From Dromiciops gliroides (Eukaryota > Chordata > Mammalia > Microbiotheria > Microbiotheriidae), in NCBI RefSeq assembly GCF_019393635.1, contig NC_057867.1:70559492-70623491 (forward strand): DNA of 64,000 nucleotides, in the 5' to 3' direction. The notes beneath the pieces were generated by a model that saw only the letters and a list, made by a program, of their open reading frames with translations, was not told the origin of the DNA and did not search any database. Positions 48,353 through 60,760 of this stretch are shown here, piece by piece. A program made the translations under genes and the position numbers. Position 1 is the stretch's first letter, and every line of letters begins with the position of its first letter.

Positions 48353-48936
48353 AACCTGGAGGGTCTTACGTGAGCTGATGATGAGTGAGATGAGCAGAAC
48401 CAGAAGAACATTGTACACAGTATCATCAACATTGAGTGTTGACCTACTGTGATGGACTATATTCTTCTCACCAATGCAATGGTACAGAAGAGTTCCAGGG
48501 AACTCGTGATAGAAGAGGATCTCCAAATCCAAGAAAAAAAAAAAAGAAAGAAAGAACTGTAGAGTATAGATGCTGATTGAACCACATTATTTCTTTTGTT
48601 TTGGGTGCTGTTGGGTTTTTTTTTTTCTATTTTGAGGTTTTGCATCACTGCTCTGATTCTTTCTCTTGTAACAGGATTAATTCAGAAATAGGATTAATGT
48701 TATTATGTGTGTGTATATATATATATATATGTGTGTGTATATATATATATCTATATGTATATGTATAGAGATATATAGATATAACCTATATCAGATTACC
48801 TGCTGTCTAGGGGAGGGGGGAGGGAGGGGAGGGAGGGAGAAAAATCTGAAATTGTAAAGCATGTATAAACAAAAGTTGAGAACTATCTTTACATGTAACG
48901 GAAAAAATAAAATACCTCATACATTAAAAAAAATAA
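48353..48936 (+). mobile_element. 5'-truncated LINE-1 tail with perfect 18-bp target-site duplication
   Basis: 584 bp of marsupial L1 3' end: GATGATGAGTGAGATGAGCA, a TGTG/TATA microsatellite at 48706-48785, a G-rich GGGAGGGAGGGGAGGG stretch, and a final ATTAAAAAAAATAA tail. TAATAATGAATTTCTTGG lies exactly on both sides (48335-48352 and 48937-48954). This is a clean record of target-primed insertion, antisense to HDX. Confidence 0.95.
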
Positions 48937-48987
48937 TAATAATGAATTTCTTGGGAGGACCCAGAGATCAGTTTGTCCTTTTCCCCC

Positions 48988-49098
<111 letters not shown>

Positions 49099-49164
49099 GA
49101 AAGTTCAGCTCTTTTCTGGGACTAGCCCAAGGGAACAAAAGAAATGGAGATTGATTCATTTGTC

Positions 49165-49600
49165 TAGCTCAGTGAATTGATGGGATTAAACCACACCTAG
49201 ATACTGGACTTCACCTTTGCCCTTCAGAAGGGTCTCTTCCCTTAAGTCAGCAATAGAGTTCATTTTAATTTGGACCACCCTCAAGTCATGTCAACCAATC
49301 GAACTGAATGATGCTAATTAGCTTTGATCAATGGATAATGACCTGTCTCTATCAAAAGAGCATAAAACCCTTGACCACGTGAGGGCTGCCCTCTTGGCCT
49401 CCTCTTGACCATTTCCCTAGGCTTGGAATGCTGTCTCTTGGTGCGTGCTCTTTCTCTTAGGACAATATAGGTATGAAGGCCTGAGACCATGAGCGGTTAG
49501 AGACACTTGCTCAATTCTTTACTGATATTAATTAATAATAAATGCTTACTGTCAGACTGGTGCAATAGTAATTAATATATAAATAGCAACCAACTTCTAC
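49165..49600 (+). mobile_element. Possible solo LTR of an endogenous retrovirus
   Basis: LTR-like order: a TATA-like GAGCATAAAACCCTTGACC, then about 170 bp later AATAATAAATGCTTACTG, a polyadenylation-like signal. No internal viral genes flank it, and I could not fix TG/CA ends or a duplication. Confidence 0.35.
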
Positions 49601-49639
49601 AGAGTACAGTATTAACAAATCATTACAAAGCACACATCT

Positions 49640-49705
49640 GTAAAGAATTTAGCACAGTGCCTGGCACATAGTAGGTGTTTCATAAATTCTTGTTTCCTTC
49701 TAATC
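49640..49705 (+). repeat. SINE/MIR 3' tail
   Basis: GTAAAGAATTTAGCACAGTG and CATAGTAGGTGTTTCATAAA only; the 5' part is absent. Confidence 0.5.
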
Positions 49706-52117
49706 TTCCTTCCTTAGCTGGCAATCAGGAGACTGAGGTTCTGCCCCCTAAGATTGTTTCTGTCACTTCCCCTCTCAGGGCTTAGATCTAGGTGATCTCT
49801 GAAGGTCCCTTCCAGCTTCCCCCAAACCCCCCTCCCACCCCGGCCACGAACCAAGGAAGCGGCTTGGGTGAATTTCTAATTTGACCTCTGGCTTTCTCCT
49901 GCTCAGACTTTCCTAGACTCCTACACAGGGAGCTTGTTTTCTGCTCTCCCCAGTGGCATCCACTTGGTCCAATGCCCACAACTCTGGATTCCTTTCAGAA
50001 ATCAGAAAGGGCAGCAGATCGGATCATAAACTTGGTATCTAGAGGAAAAGACTAATAACCTCCAAGAAAGACTTGCTAATGAACCTCAAGAGGCAGAGTG
50101 ATAGAATGGGAAGCATCGGGAGAGACCTGCTTCTGAATCCTGCCTCCTAGCTATGTGGCCATGGTCTGTGAGCCGAGATTTTCTCAGCTGGAAAATTCAG
50201 CTAATAATACTTAATACAGGGGAAGGGGAGGAGGAGGGGGAGGGTCTAACGAGCTAGATAGAGTGTGGCCAGAACTCTGGAAGCCTTAAAACATGTTCTA
50301 AATGTCACCTAATGTTATTTGCTTATTGAAATGTTCAGGCTGTGAGAATGGGATCTGGTTAGCTTGGGAGGGCTCCATTTCTTTGGAGGTGAGATAATAT
50401 TAGGCCAGGCCAGATGCCACAATCGCACTTAATCGCGACATTCAAACCAATCAGATTAGCATTCTCTCTGAACAAAATGAGCAAGAGAATAGGCTGGAAC
50501 CAGGGGTCAGCTCTCCGCACAAGGCTCCTTTCAGCCTGGGAAATGCTTTTATGCTTTTCTGTTGCAATTTCTGAGGAGAATAAAAAGGTTTCCATGCAGC
50601 TGTGAAAAATAAGCCACTGAGAGGAATTGGAGGCAATCTCACTTTTCATCAAGTGTTCTCTGCGGCGGGCATTAAATCCTCTCTCCCCTTTCTCTCATTA
50701 GGTCTTGATTACCATGCCAGCTGTCTAAGAGAACACACTATTCAGTGATAAAGGATGCCAATGGAGAAGCTGTGGTCCACTGGCAACTTAAAAACGAACT
50801 TTCACTTTTTTTTCTGTTACAATTTTTCTCTTGGGATCTGGAGAGGGGTAAGGGAGCAGAGAGAATGACAACCTATGTTTCTTGGTCCTCCTGCTCTTTC
50901 TCTTTGTTTTCTTTCTCCCTTGTAACAGAGAGCTGTCAGACCTAAGCCCAATGACTGATGCCTACTGGCTTCCCAGCACTCCCTCTGATACTACTGGATG
51001 TTATCCCAAACACCAGGAAAATGATCAAGGGACCCAAGTCACAAATTGGTTCCAAATTTCATTTGACAGATCAAGACCTAGACTGCAAATGAGATGTCAT
51101 ATAATAGGAGTTCTGTTTCTTGGTCAGCCACCGTCACTAACTCTGTGCCTCAGTTTCTCTGTTTAGTTCTTTCTTTAGTTTCATTAGTTCTTGAGTCTAT
51201 TACTGAACAGCTGATACAAAAGAATGGTGCTTTATTATCTAATGCATTTCAAAAATAAAGGTGACTTTGGAAGGAATGGTCTTTGCATTTCAGCAAATGT
51301 GAGTGGAATTTCAGAATCACAAAATGTTCAAGCTGAAAACAACCTCAGAGAGATAGGAGGAGAATCATGGAAGTACAATGTCATGGAGGACAAGGAGGGA
51401 TAGAGGAGGACAGAAAAATCAACCTCCCTGTTCTCCACCCCCCAAACCCAAACCCCAAACAACCAAATATGGGATCTGGTAATTACCTTGCAGAGGAAGG
51501 GTCAGAAACTAGAAGGCAAGTGGTTGTGGGGATGGAAGGGGTGGAAGCAGTTTGGCTTGTTCTTTCTGGGAGTTTGGCAGTGAAAGGGAGGAGAGAGAGA
51601 GATGATAACTTGAAGGGGTGCCAGGATCAAAGGCAGATGAGTTAGCTGGTTGTTTTTATTGTCATTTTTAAAGGATAATGAAAGGTCTAGGCTCCAGGGT
51701 CTTAGTACTGGGGTTCCTTTTACTGAGAAGGCCACCCCTTCTTCTGAGACAACAGAAAAGGAAGAAAGCAGGAGAAGCCACTGAGAGGATTAGATGGGTG
51801 TCTATCTGTCTATCAGTCTCAATAGTTTCAGTAGAGTAGGAGGCAAGGTTATGTGAAGGGATAGGTGGGGAAAGAGGATTTAGAGATAAGAGGAGGACTC
51901 TCTACAATATTGCCTCAGGGCTCTCAAGTCATCCTTGGGAGTCAAGTAAGGGATTTCTGCATAGCAGGGAGGGGCCATGGAGCAGAAATCTGTATTGAAT
52001 CAGTTCTGGAAATCTCTGTATTTTTTTCCAGCAGCCTTTGACACCTCAGGAAATAGGAGCAAATAAGCCAAATGGAAGAATCCCAGGGCTAAGGGGTAGC
52101 AGGGCACAAATATTAAT

Positions 52118-52281
52118 TTTTTTAAATTAATTAATTATTTATTTATTTTGCGGGGCAATGAGGGTTAAGTGATTTGCCCAGCGTCACACAGCTAGTGTCA
52201 AGTGTCTGAGGCCAGATTTGAACTCAGGTTCTCCTGAATCCAGGGCCGGTGTTTTATCCACTGTGCCACCTAGCTGCCCCT
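52118..52281 (-). mobile_element. tRNA-derived marsupial SINE with perfect 16-bp target-site duplication
   Basis: Minus-strand copy with a T/AATT-rich tail and a 5' end at GTGCCACCTAGCTGCCCC. GGGCACAAATATTAAT is repeated exactly at 52102-52117 and 52282-52297. Confidence 0.95.
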
Positions 52282-52509
52282 GGGCACAAATATTAATAAA
52301 GGTCCAGGGGACAAAGAATTTAGGTCTGGAGGAGGAAGCATGTACATAAGGTCTCAAGACTGGTTAGAAAGGAAAGTAAGGCAGACCAGGTTTGATAGAC
52401 AAGGAGATCAGGAAAGAATCAAAAGGCTGAAGGTCACTATGTGGGCAAGGAAAAGACATGGAAGGAGTAAAGGAGTGGGAAATGTTGAAGAAGAAGAGAT
52501 TGTGGTCAG

Positions 52510-52720
52510 GGCCCAGAATTTCAGAACTCATGATCTGGAAGAGAACCAAGAGACCATCAAATCCAATCTCTTCATTTTATAGATGAATAAACTGAGACAA
52601 GAAGAAGTTAAATGACTTGCCCAGGATGACCCAGCTAGTAAGTGTCTGACAGAGGATTTGAACCCAAGTCTTCTTCACTCCAAGTCCAACACATCCTACT
52701 CCATGGTACCTTGAAGGTGC
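52510..52720 (-). repeat. MIR-like SINE remnant
   Basis: CATTTTATAGATGAATAAAC, GACTTGCCCAGGATGACCCA and GGATTTGAACCCAAGTCTTC in reverse-strand order. A GGGGT-rich simple stretch follows at 52750-52780. Confidence 0.65.
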
Positions 52721-53130
52721 AGTTTCAAGGGAGAGTGAGGCAATCCTACTGGGGGGTGGGGGTGGGGTGGGGTGGGGTGTTGAAGTCAGGTGGAAAGAGA
52801 GGTCATGGGAATTGAGAGTTCGAGAAAGTATGAAGACAGGATATTGGAGGGGCCATGAGTGTCGCTGGCTAAATCTCTGAGGGGGATGGCCAGCAAGACT
52901 GTGAACCAGATGCCAAAATCATAGCAAAAGGTTGGATAGTAACTAGGCAAATGACAGAAACAAAGATCAGGAGAGGCCTAGAAAATCAGATGACGTGGAC
53001 TTTAAAAGTGGGGCTGGAAGGTACCAGTAGCAAGTGGGGAATAGTAGATGAGAAAGTGCTAGAAGTAAGAAAGCAGTATGTATGTAGGAGAAAATACAGG
53101 GTGTCTCAAAATTGTCAGGGTAATAATATT

Positions 53131-53285
53131 GTTTTTTGTTTTTTTCTTGGTTTTTTGCAGGGCAATGAGGGTTAAGTGACTTGCCCAGGGTCACACAGCT
53201 AGTAAGTGTCTGAGGCTGGATTTGAACTCAAGTCTTCCTGAATCCAGGGCCTGTACTTTATCCACTATGCCACCTAGCTGTCCCC
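53131..53285 (-). mobile_element. tRNA-derived marsupial SINE, near-perfect 16-bp target-site duplication
   Basis: Minus-strand copy about 580 bp beyond exon B. The flanks TCAGGGTAATAATATT (53115-53130) and TCAAGGTAATAATATT (53286-53301) differ by one base. Confidence 0.93.
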
Positions 53286-53867
53286 TCAAGGTAATAATAT
53301 TAAGCTTTAATGGTTTAACATTGTATTAGGACTTTTGGGTATCATTTTTGGGAGCTCTTTATGCCTTGAAAAGTTATCAGAAAAGAGCTTTTTTTTTCTG
53401 TTTGAAGTCAGATGAAACACAGTGTTCCCAAACAAATATTCCAGGGATATTTAAAATATTTGCCTCTGGATTCAGTGGTCCTGCTGGTCATGGGATCAGG
53501 AACCCAGGGCAGGGCTGTTTCCATGACACCATTACTAGTTTTCCAGATGGTGGGGTTTTGATGTCATATACCTGATCACATTTCTAAAAAGAACCAAAAG
53601 AAATATTGTCTTAGTTTTGGTATAAGGCCTGTGGCTAGAAGCAGAAATTCTGAATTTGGGCTAAGTTCAGATGAAAATATATTCCTTCTTGTGGCCTGAT
53701 GTAGAAGGATGTTTGAGAAGAGACATTTAAAAAAAAATCAATTTCTGTTTAAACGCTTAACAAAATGTATGGACCTTAAGTGCAAAGGCTGAAAACCAAG
53801 TCAAATAACCACTGAAAACCAGCCCTTTGTCAAGGCTATCTATTAGGAGGTGCAGCAAGTAGAGTAC

Positions 53868-54075
53868 CTTGAGAGCTTCCTTCAGATAAACAGATGGATA
53901 CTTCATCATTTCTGTCGTTATCCTCCACTACCTCAGGCCCAGCTTCCTCTCCTGATGCTAGTGCAGACAAAGGGCCCGACTCGGGCTGCTCTGAGAAGTC
54001 AGCAGGGCCGCCTCTGGGAGGTGGAACTTCAATCCCCATTAAACGATATTTTCTTCTTCGATTCCCAATCCAAGT
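53868..54075 (-). CDS. HDX: HDX exon B: recognition helix of the second homeodomain and Ser/acidic linker
   Basis: This exon gives 69 codons plus one base (phase 0 in, phase 1 out). It opens with TWIGNRRRKYRLMG, the DNA-contacting end of the homeodomain: Trp48, Asn51 and Arg53 of the canonical numbering are kept, while position 50 is Gly. A proline-rich segment (EVPPPRGGPADF) and a Ser/Glu/Asp-rich linker ending SICLSEGSSQ follow. The acceptor is CTTATAAAG with a modest pyrimidine tract; the donor is CAAG|GTACTC. The basic run NRRRKYR could also act as nuclear localisation signal. The residue sequence is how the gene was first recognised as HDX. Confidence 0.96.
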
Positions 54076-55859
54076 CTTTATAAGGGAGATACAATGGAAA
54101 CTTTTGAACACATAGAAAACTCATTAGTTCTGAGCATGAAGAGAAAGGAAAGGCTCTGAGTAAAACAGGGTTTTTGCTTTAAATGAGAAACATAAAAAAA
54201 TCAAAATACATTGAATAATGACCAGCTCTATTTGCCTTTAAATAACACCTGGCAGTTCACAAAGAACTTTCCTCACAACCATCCTGAGAAGGCTTTTGGT
54301 GGCAGTTGTTTTACTGTGAGTCAATGAAGTATAAGCAAAATGACGATATGCTCACTTCAAAATAGCTTAGCTGCAAGATCATATTTATTTAAAACACCCA
54401 CAATGCCAAGCAACATGGAGTTCATTACTTTTTTTTCCCAGGGAAAATAATCTGCCACATCTTTCAAGAGAAAAACAGATTGGTTGGGTTCCCAAAGGAA
54501 CTGGGCATGTAGCTATAACTAAGGCTTATGTCCCATTTCCAATCTTCCTTTTCGTAGGTGAAAATCTGCCTTATTGACTTTCGTCCTTCCCTATCAGTTC
54601 AGTGCTTCAAGCAGCTTCAAAGCTGGGTTTATTGGATTGGTGACTAATCTGTATCTCAAGTTCTTCACATAATTTACATGATGCTCATTTTCATGACTAT
54701 AATTTGTGGCCTGATCAGTATGGCCAACATCATTCCAGAAAATTCAAGTCAAATTATTGTCTTTTTTCCCCCCTTCTCTGAAATAATACAGAGAACTAAT
54801 CAATGCAATGCAATTTCCTGCCTGATTTGAATACAGTTAAACACTTTATATCAAGTAGGTTTACTTTCGTACTGGAAGGCCACTGCTGTGGAGGAAATAA
54901 CCTCCAGAATTAGAATTGGATATCTCTCCCAGCTCAAGGATTCTCTGAGGTCATCTAAGACCATCCTCTACAATTTTAGAGATGCAGAAAGGGTCTAGAC
55001 AGCAGAAGTGCCAGTCCCTACGCTCCCCACCACGTCAGGGTCCTTGCCATTGTGTCATACTATTCCCCATTCTCAATATGCCTCTTCTATTTGTACCATT
55101 CTGGGAACAAAACTAATGCAACGTAAGAAGAAAAATCATATTCATTTTCATTTTTGCTTGAGTGTTTTCCCTTCAAATTCAGGAAATGTAGTCTCTCGAA
55201 TGTATTCAGTATTCAATACTAAATATATACTCCGAAACACATGGATTGTTTTTGTGAAGTCCCAAGTGAAAATTACCCCGCAGGAAAGAAAAATATTTCT
55301 GTATATTAATTTTCCTGGCTTTGCTAACTTCTCCCCTAGGAGAAATACTCATTGAAACAGTAGAATTCCATTTAAATTCCCCATTACATTGTCTCTGTGA
55401 AAAAGTACTGTTACACTTCAGAAAACTTAGAAGCTGGAACTTCTTACCACAACCCCATTAAATTGTCACGCACTTCCTATATTTCCTAACTGAATATTGA
55501 TGTTTATCAAGTAATAACAAAAACCAAATTTTCTTTTCTTTTATGATACCTAGGAAAAACCATGGCAGGGACAAACGAGGGAAGATGTGGTTTCTCGAAG
55601 AGATTCCTCAGCTTGCTTGGGTCCTACTGGATGGGAAGGAGTTAAGAGGTAGGAAAGTACACAGGTCCTGAGGCCCACAAGCCCAAGATGATCCCCAACT
55701 CAATTTTTCTGGGGGTTGTTTATGCATCAGCTGCATATGGATAAAAGGCAAAATGTTCCTTGGAATGAATAGTAGGCTTACATGCAGAAGCTAAGTTTTC
55801 TTCAAATTATAATAGAAGGCACTGGGAAAATAGGATTCCATGAAGAGATATAATCCAAG

Positions 55860-56300
55860 TTGTCTTGTGCAGCATTACAGGATCACACAGTCATTGAGCT
55901 GGAAGGGACCCTACAGGACATCTAGTTTCCCATCCCACTCAAAGTCAGAATGTCTTCTCTATCTATCTACATGGAAAAGATCATCTTCCTTTCTCTGCTC
56001 AAATACTTCTAGTGACGGAGGGCTCCTTATTTTGTGAGGAAGCCTATTCCATTGTTGAACGGCTCTGGCAGACATTTCTCTTATCATGGGCCAAGCCAGA
56101 CTCTTCCATATCCCTTAGTCTTAGCTTTGCCTTCTGGAGCAATAGAAAATAAGCTCACTCTCTTTTCTATGTGGGTCCTTCAAGTTTTTGAAGAAGGCAA
56201 ATATGTCTTCCTTAACTTGTCTCTTGTCTAGGACAGACACTCCTAGTTCCTTAAAGTGTTCTCAGACAAGATGGTTCCCAGATCCCTTGCCATCCCATAT
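55860..56300 (-). repeat. L3/CR1 LINE 3' remnant
   Basis: AGGATCACACAGTCATTGAG, CTGGAAGGGACCC, GAAGCCTATTCCATTGTTGA and CTAGTTCCTTAAAGTGTTCT are the reverse complement of an L3/CR1-type tail. The frames here are shadows. Confidence 0.65.
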
Positions 56301-56409
56301 AATCCACAAATCGTGCAGGCTGATTAACTTAGTGAGTGGTATTGCAGCCCATTGACCCCACCCTCTGTCATCTGAAACTGGTGGGCAAGCTGCTCTATCT
56401 TTGGTGCTC

Positions 56410-56560
56410 TTTTCCTGAGCAGTAGAAAGGACTGTGGCCTGGGATTCAAGCTATTCAAGCCTTAGTCCCAGCTCTGCCCCCAGCCAGTTGTGTGTCTTTC
56501 CCTGGGCCTTGGTTTCCTTGTCTGTAACAGGCCAGTCGCTAAGGCCAGATTAAAGAGATT
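56410..56560 (+). repeat. MIR-like SINE remnant
   Basis: AGCAGTAGAAAGGACTGTGG, CCCAGCTCTGCC, CCAGTTGTGTGTCTTTCCCT and CTTGTCTGTAACAG in MIR order. Confidence 0.5.
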
Positions 56561-57507
56561 GCTGTATGCACTTTTCAGGAATATATCTAACTTAAAGCCC
56601 AAGTAAAGCTGCATTACGAGCAAAAAGCCACTCTTCTTTTTAAAGAGATTGCAAATAAATCCTGCTACTCTGAAAGTAAACACCATGTAAAACGCTGAAA
56701 AACAAATCTGCTTTCCAAGAAGTTTATTTCAATCCGGAAAAAATCACTTTGACAGTGCTTTGCCAACATACAAACATATGCCCATCATTCAAGTGCTTGG
56801 GTGCACGAGGGTGTATTTGGATAGCGATCCACTCTGACCCTGGCCCACATGGGAGAGCTCTTGCAGTAAACTCCACATGCCACGAGAGACCTTTGGGTCC
56901 CTGGCATATCACCCAGCACCCTATTGTATACAGTAGGTGCTCACTATGGACCTGCTGATGAGAATTAAGCTGTACATTAAAGGGCCCATCAAAGAACCAA
57001 ATAAAAATAACCCACAAAGCCAGGAGAGAAAGGTCCTGAGACTGCCACCTTATACCCTTTAGAAAGACAAAGGTCAAGAGGCAAAATAGAAAACTAAGCT
57101 CTGCTAATTCTTCCTCCTTCCCCACCAACTGCAAGCCAAAGACCCCAGAGTGAGGTACAAGTGGGTTCATTTCACTTAGCCACAGCTGGAAAAAAATCAG
57201 CTCAAGGCTTATATGGACATCTTAAAATCGATCAATCAAAGAGCATGTATTAAGTACCTACTATGAGCTTGGCAGTGTGAAGAGCTCAAAGGGCATTTTG
57301 GGGGGAACGAAGCTATTTAGTTTTACAGAGCAGATCCTCTTTGTCTCTAGTTCTCTTTAAGAGATCCCATTTGCTACCAAAGTCCACTAGCTATTCTATA
57401 TTGTCATGAACATATTGTTTGTTAGCATAAGGTATTATATTCTGTTATTTTTGGCTGTTTCATCAAGCAAACCATACGTGTTTTTCGAAGAAACAAAGTA
57501 GGGGAAT

Positions 57508-58003
57508 GTGGTAAAAATTATTTGTGGTAAAAAATTATTGGAGTTTTAGCTGACTCATTTGGGAGGGGCCACACCTGGCTCACCCTGAGCTACTGAGGTC
57601 AGAAGGAGAACTCTCCATAGGCAGTTTTGAGAGACCTCCCCTTTTGGGGGAGGGAAATTGAACGCTCTCTGAAGGGAGGAGAGCCTCTTCCAGAATGCTC
57701 TCACACTCGCCGGCTGACTCCTTGGTCTTCTCAGTGATGGGAGAAAGTTAGCAAACTTTCCAGTTGTGGTGAGTTAAGAGAATTTATCAGTATTTCTTTT
57801 TCCTACTTCCTTATCTTTGATTTTTTATTAATTTCACCTTTGTTGTTTAATTAATTCCCAAGTAATAAAATCTGATCCTTTTGTGGAAAAGAAGCTGTAA
57901 GGCTCCTTTCATATTGGCCTGGGAGAAATATCTAAAAGGGCAGTTCAGAGAGGAGGGAGCTTTGAACCTAAAAGTCCCTCATTATTTCTGGGACCCCAAT
58001 ATT
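57508..58003 (+). mobile_element. Possible solo LTR of an endogenous retrovirus
   Basis: It begins TGTGGTAAAAATTATTTG, contains GTAATAAAATCTGATCC (a polyadenylation-like signal) about 140 bp before the end, and ends near CCAATATTTCGACA. The TG...CA ends and the signal position fit an LTR, but no duplication was found and no gag, pol or env is nearby. Confidence 0.4.
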
Positions 58004-58009
58004 TCGACA

Positions 58010-58970
58010 ATTAACACTCCATATATTATATTTCGGCCTTCACACCCTGATTTCTCCTTCTTTAAATTCCTCATGCACCAAGTATCTGTATCTCTCAATT
58101 GGTTACACACATACTCCCTTCTACTGCCACTCCACCATTTCAAGAGCTTTGCCCTATCTCCTCATCTAGATCATAAGCTCCTAGGGGGCGGGGAACTCTA
58201 TGTTCTGTGTTCTTCTATATCATCTGTACCTCAGTACCAGGCTAGGCACAGAGCAAATCCATCGAATGAACTGGTTCCTAGTATTCCAAATAGCAGATAA
58301 TCCACTGAGTTTAGCTACAAGGAAGTGTGTTGTGGCCTTGAGCCAGCTTTCTGTAGGGGGTGAGGGTAAACTAGGCAAAGGGCTGCCCCTAGCGGATGCA
58401 TCACAGGCAATGCCAACCTCACTTCTGCTGCCAGTCCAATAAAAGGGAAGAGGATGAGCCTTCAAACCAATTCAAAGCAATCAAATGCCAAGGCCACTCT
58501 CCCTTCCTGGTTCCTTCCTTGCCACTTCTCTGATCCTGCTCTTCCTGATGCAGCAGCACAGAGTTGGAAGGGACCTCAGTGGACCTCTAGTTCCCCCTGG
58601 ACCCAAAGCCCCCTACAACAATACCTGACAAATGGTGTACAACATTTCTCACATACAAGTACTTCTCCCTACTCACCTGGCCCCCTCGTTTGTTCAAGCC
58701 TTGAGTACCACAATGCCTCCAGATTGTCTCCCTGCCTTAACCCTCTCCCTTCCCCACTCCTACCCCTATATCAACTTCAGTGGCTCCCTATTACCTCTAG
58801 AATCCAAAGGCTTGTACTCCAGTAGAAGGTAGGATTTTAGTTGAGACTTAAGAGAAGCCAAGGTTCCTCCTTGAGAGCTGGGATTATTTAATTCTTTCTG
58901 TGTCCTCAGCATCTAGTACAGTGCAGGCCACACAGCAGGAGGTTAATAAATGCTTAGTGATCAATTGGTC
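58010..58970 (+). repeat. LINE L2 remnants, two pieces
   Basis: 58010-58300 has TAGATCATAAGCTCCTAGGG. 58660-58960 has CTTCAGTGGCTCCCTATTAC and TCAGCATCTAGTACAGTGCA ending TAATAAATGCTTAGTGA. Several frames here are shadows. Confidence 0.55.
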
Positions 58971-59653
58971 ATCCAGTCTTTCCTCAAAGACCTACATCAA
59001 GGGGAAAGCTGCTGCTTCCTGAGGCAGTATGTGACAAAGGAGGCAGAGGAGGTGACTCAAAAGAGCACTGGATTGGAAATCAATGGAGCCTAGCTTCAAT
59101 CCTGCCTCTGTGAAGGACCAAATGCTTTGGGAAAGTGGGTCTCAGTTTTTTCCTCTGCTAAATGGAGGAATTAGCCCAAATGTTCCCTTGGTCCCTACTT
59201 TCCACAGTCCACTTGAGCTGAGGAGAAGGATTTTAAGCTAGCCAGGTGACCGGAGCTGGGAGGCCTTGGGAAATGCAGAATTGGCTAGATTCCTTTCCTT
59301 TCTTGACCCTAGCACCTATCAACTGCTTTCAGGAGGGTATGACCTGCTCAAGTTAGCTGTTGACACGACTCATTACTTTGCTCTTTTCTGCTGTGGTCCT
59401 CTCAAGTGGCTTTCTGGGACTGGCCGTGTTGCCCATAGTACCTTGGATGTTGTGCCACCATGTTCTACCAAGGGGAGCTGGCATCGGACAAGTACATGAG
59501 GGGACACCTTCTGGTCCATGAAGACCCTCAAAGCACTCCACTCCACCAAGACTGGAAAAAGGTTTGTTCTCCTAACAACACGCTTCCCCTTTCACCCTCT
59601 GGTTCAGCATCTTTGCCCTTACTGTTTCCTGTGCCTGGAGGATCGATGGAATT

Positions 59654-59695
59654 CCTACCCTAACTTGGTCATTTCCTACCCTAACTTGGTCATTT
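59654..59695. repeat. 21-bp perfect tandem duplication
   Basis: A 21-base unit starting CCTACCCTAACTTGG is present twice without change, followed by six bases of a third copy. Confidence 0.9.
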
Positions 59696-59819
59696 CCTAC
59701 CTGAACTGCCCATGGGCAATTTACTTCTTCCTGGACTTTCATATCTGTCTATCTAAAGTCCCTTCCAGCTCTGATCTCTGATCTCATGATCTATAGAAAA
59801 GGCTTCCTTCATACTCTTT

Positions 59820-60060
59820 TGCACTTTCTTTAATTTTTTTTCTTTTATTCAAGTTTTCTTGTACAAAATTACTAATATGGTAATGTTTTACATAATTGCA
59901 CACGTATAACCCACATCTGACTGCTTACCACCTCAGGGAGGGGGAAAGGGGAAGGAGAGAGAGGGAAGGAAGGAGGGATAAAATTTGAAACTCAAAACCA
60001 TAAATAAAAATGTTTATTACTAAAAGAAGAAAAGAAAAAGACAAAGACAAAGACAAGCCT
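59820..60060 (+). mobile_element. LINE-1 3' end fragment
   Basis: ACAAAATTACTAATATGGTA, TTACATAATTGCACACGTAT, ATCTGACTGCTTACCACCTC, a GGGAGGGGGAAAGGGGA stretch and an A-rich tail match marsupial L1 3' UTRs. The matching segment of the larger L1 lies around 33740-33890. Confidence 0.75.
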
Positions 60061-60159
60061 TCCTTTCTCCCCTCGACCTCACATAGCACTTTGCTTTTCA
60101 ATTCCAAATGCATTTAGGGTATTATATAGGGTAGGACAGTCATGTGCCATGGGTACCTC

Positions 60160-60270
60160 ATCCTTCTACTAGGCTATAAAGGCCATGGGGAGAGGGACTC
60201 TGTCTTGCCTAAATTTTGCTTTATTCCTGTGCCTAGCACAGTGCTCTGCACATAGTAGGTGACCGACACC
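60160..60270 (+). repeat. LINE L2 tail
   Basis: CTAGGCTATAAAGGCCATGG and TAGCACAGTGCTCTGCACAT followed by AGTAGGTGACC. Confidence 0.55.
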
Positions 60271-60681
60271 AGGTGCTCAGCTAGACTTGATTTCATTGTC
60301 TGTTCTATTTCATGTTGTACACACTCCAAATTCTGGCGCTTCTCCCACCCCCCACCCCCCCACCCCCCAGTGACAGAGGTCGCCCTTATTGCTCACGATC
60401 TTGCTTCACTGACATGCGAGCACACAGCTTGATCATAAATCCTCCTGCTCTGGAGCTGTCCTCTTATTGGTAATTCTCATCTGGATGCCAAGGAATAGAA
60501 ACAACTGAGCCTTCTGCAGGCATGAGACAAGACAGAGGGGGCTTGGAGGACTCAGCTCGGCAACTTCCTGTCTTGGAGCCTCAGTTCCCTAATCTACAAA
60601 GTGACTAGGTTGGACTAGATGCTCTTCAAGGTCCCTGCTAACTCAAAATCCCATAGCCCTGTGACCTTTCCCCTCATGGTT

Positions 60682-60685
<4 letters not shown>

Positions 60686-60714
<29 letters not shown>

Positions 60715-60760
60715 CTGTGTGTCTGTGTGTGTGTGTGTCTGTGTCTCTGTCTCTTTCTGC
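60686..60760 (+). repeat. (GT)n microsatellite with GTCT interruptions
   Basis: About 14 GT units, then mixed GTGTCT units. The Cys/Val-rich frame across it is a repeat translation. Confidence 0.95.

Noticed and set aside
48706..48785. TATATA/TGTGTG stretch considered as a separate microsatellite locus
   Set aside because: It is the usual simple-sequence part of the L1 3' UTR and is already covered by that element.
53850..54115. Plus-strand frames of 77 and 73 codons over exon B
   Set aside because: Antisense shadows of the HDX homeodomain exon.
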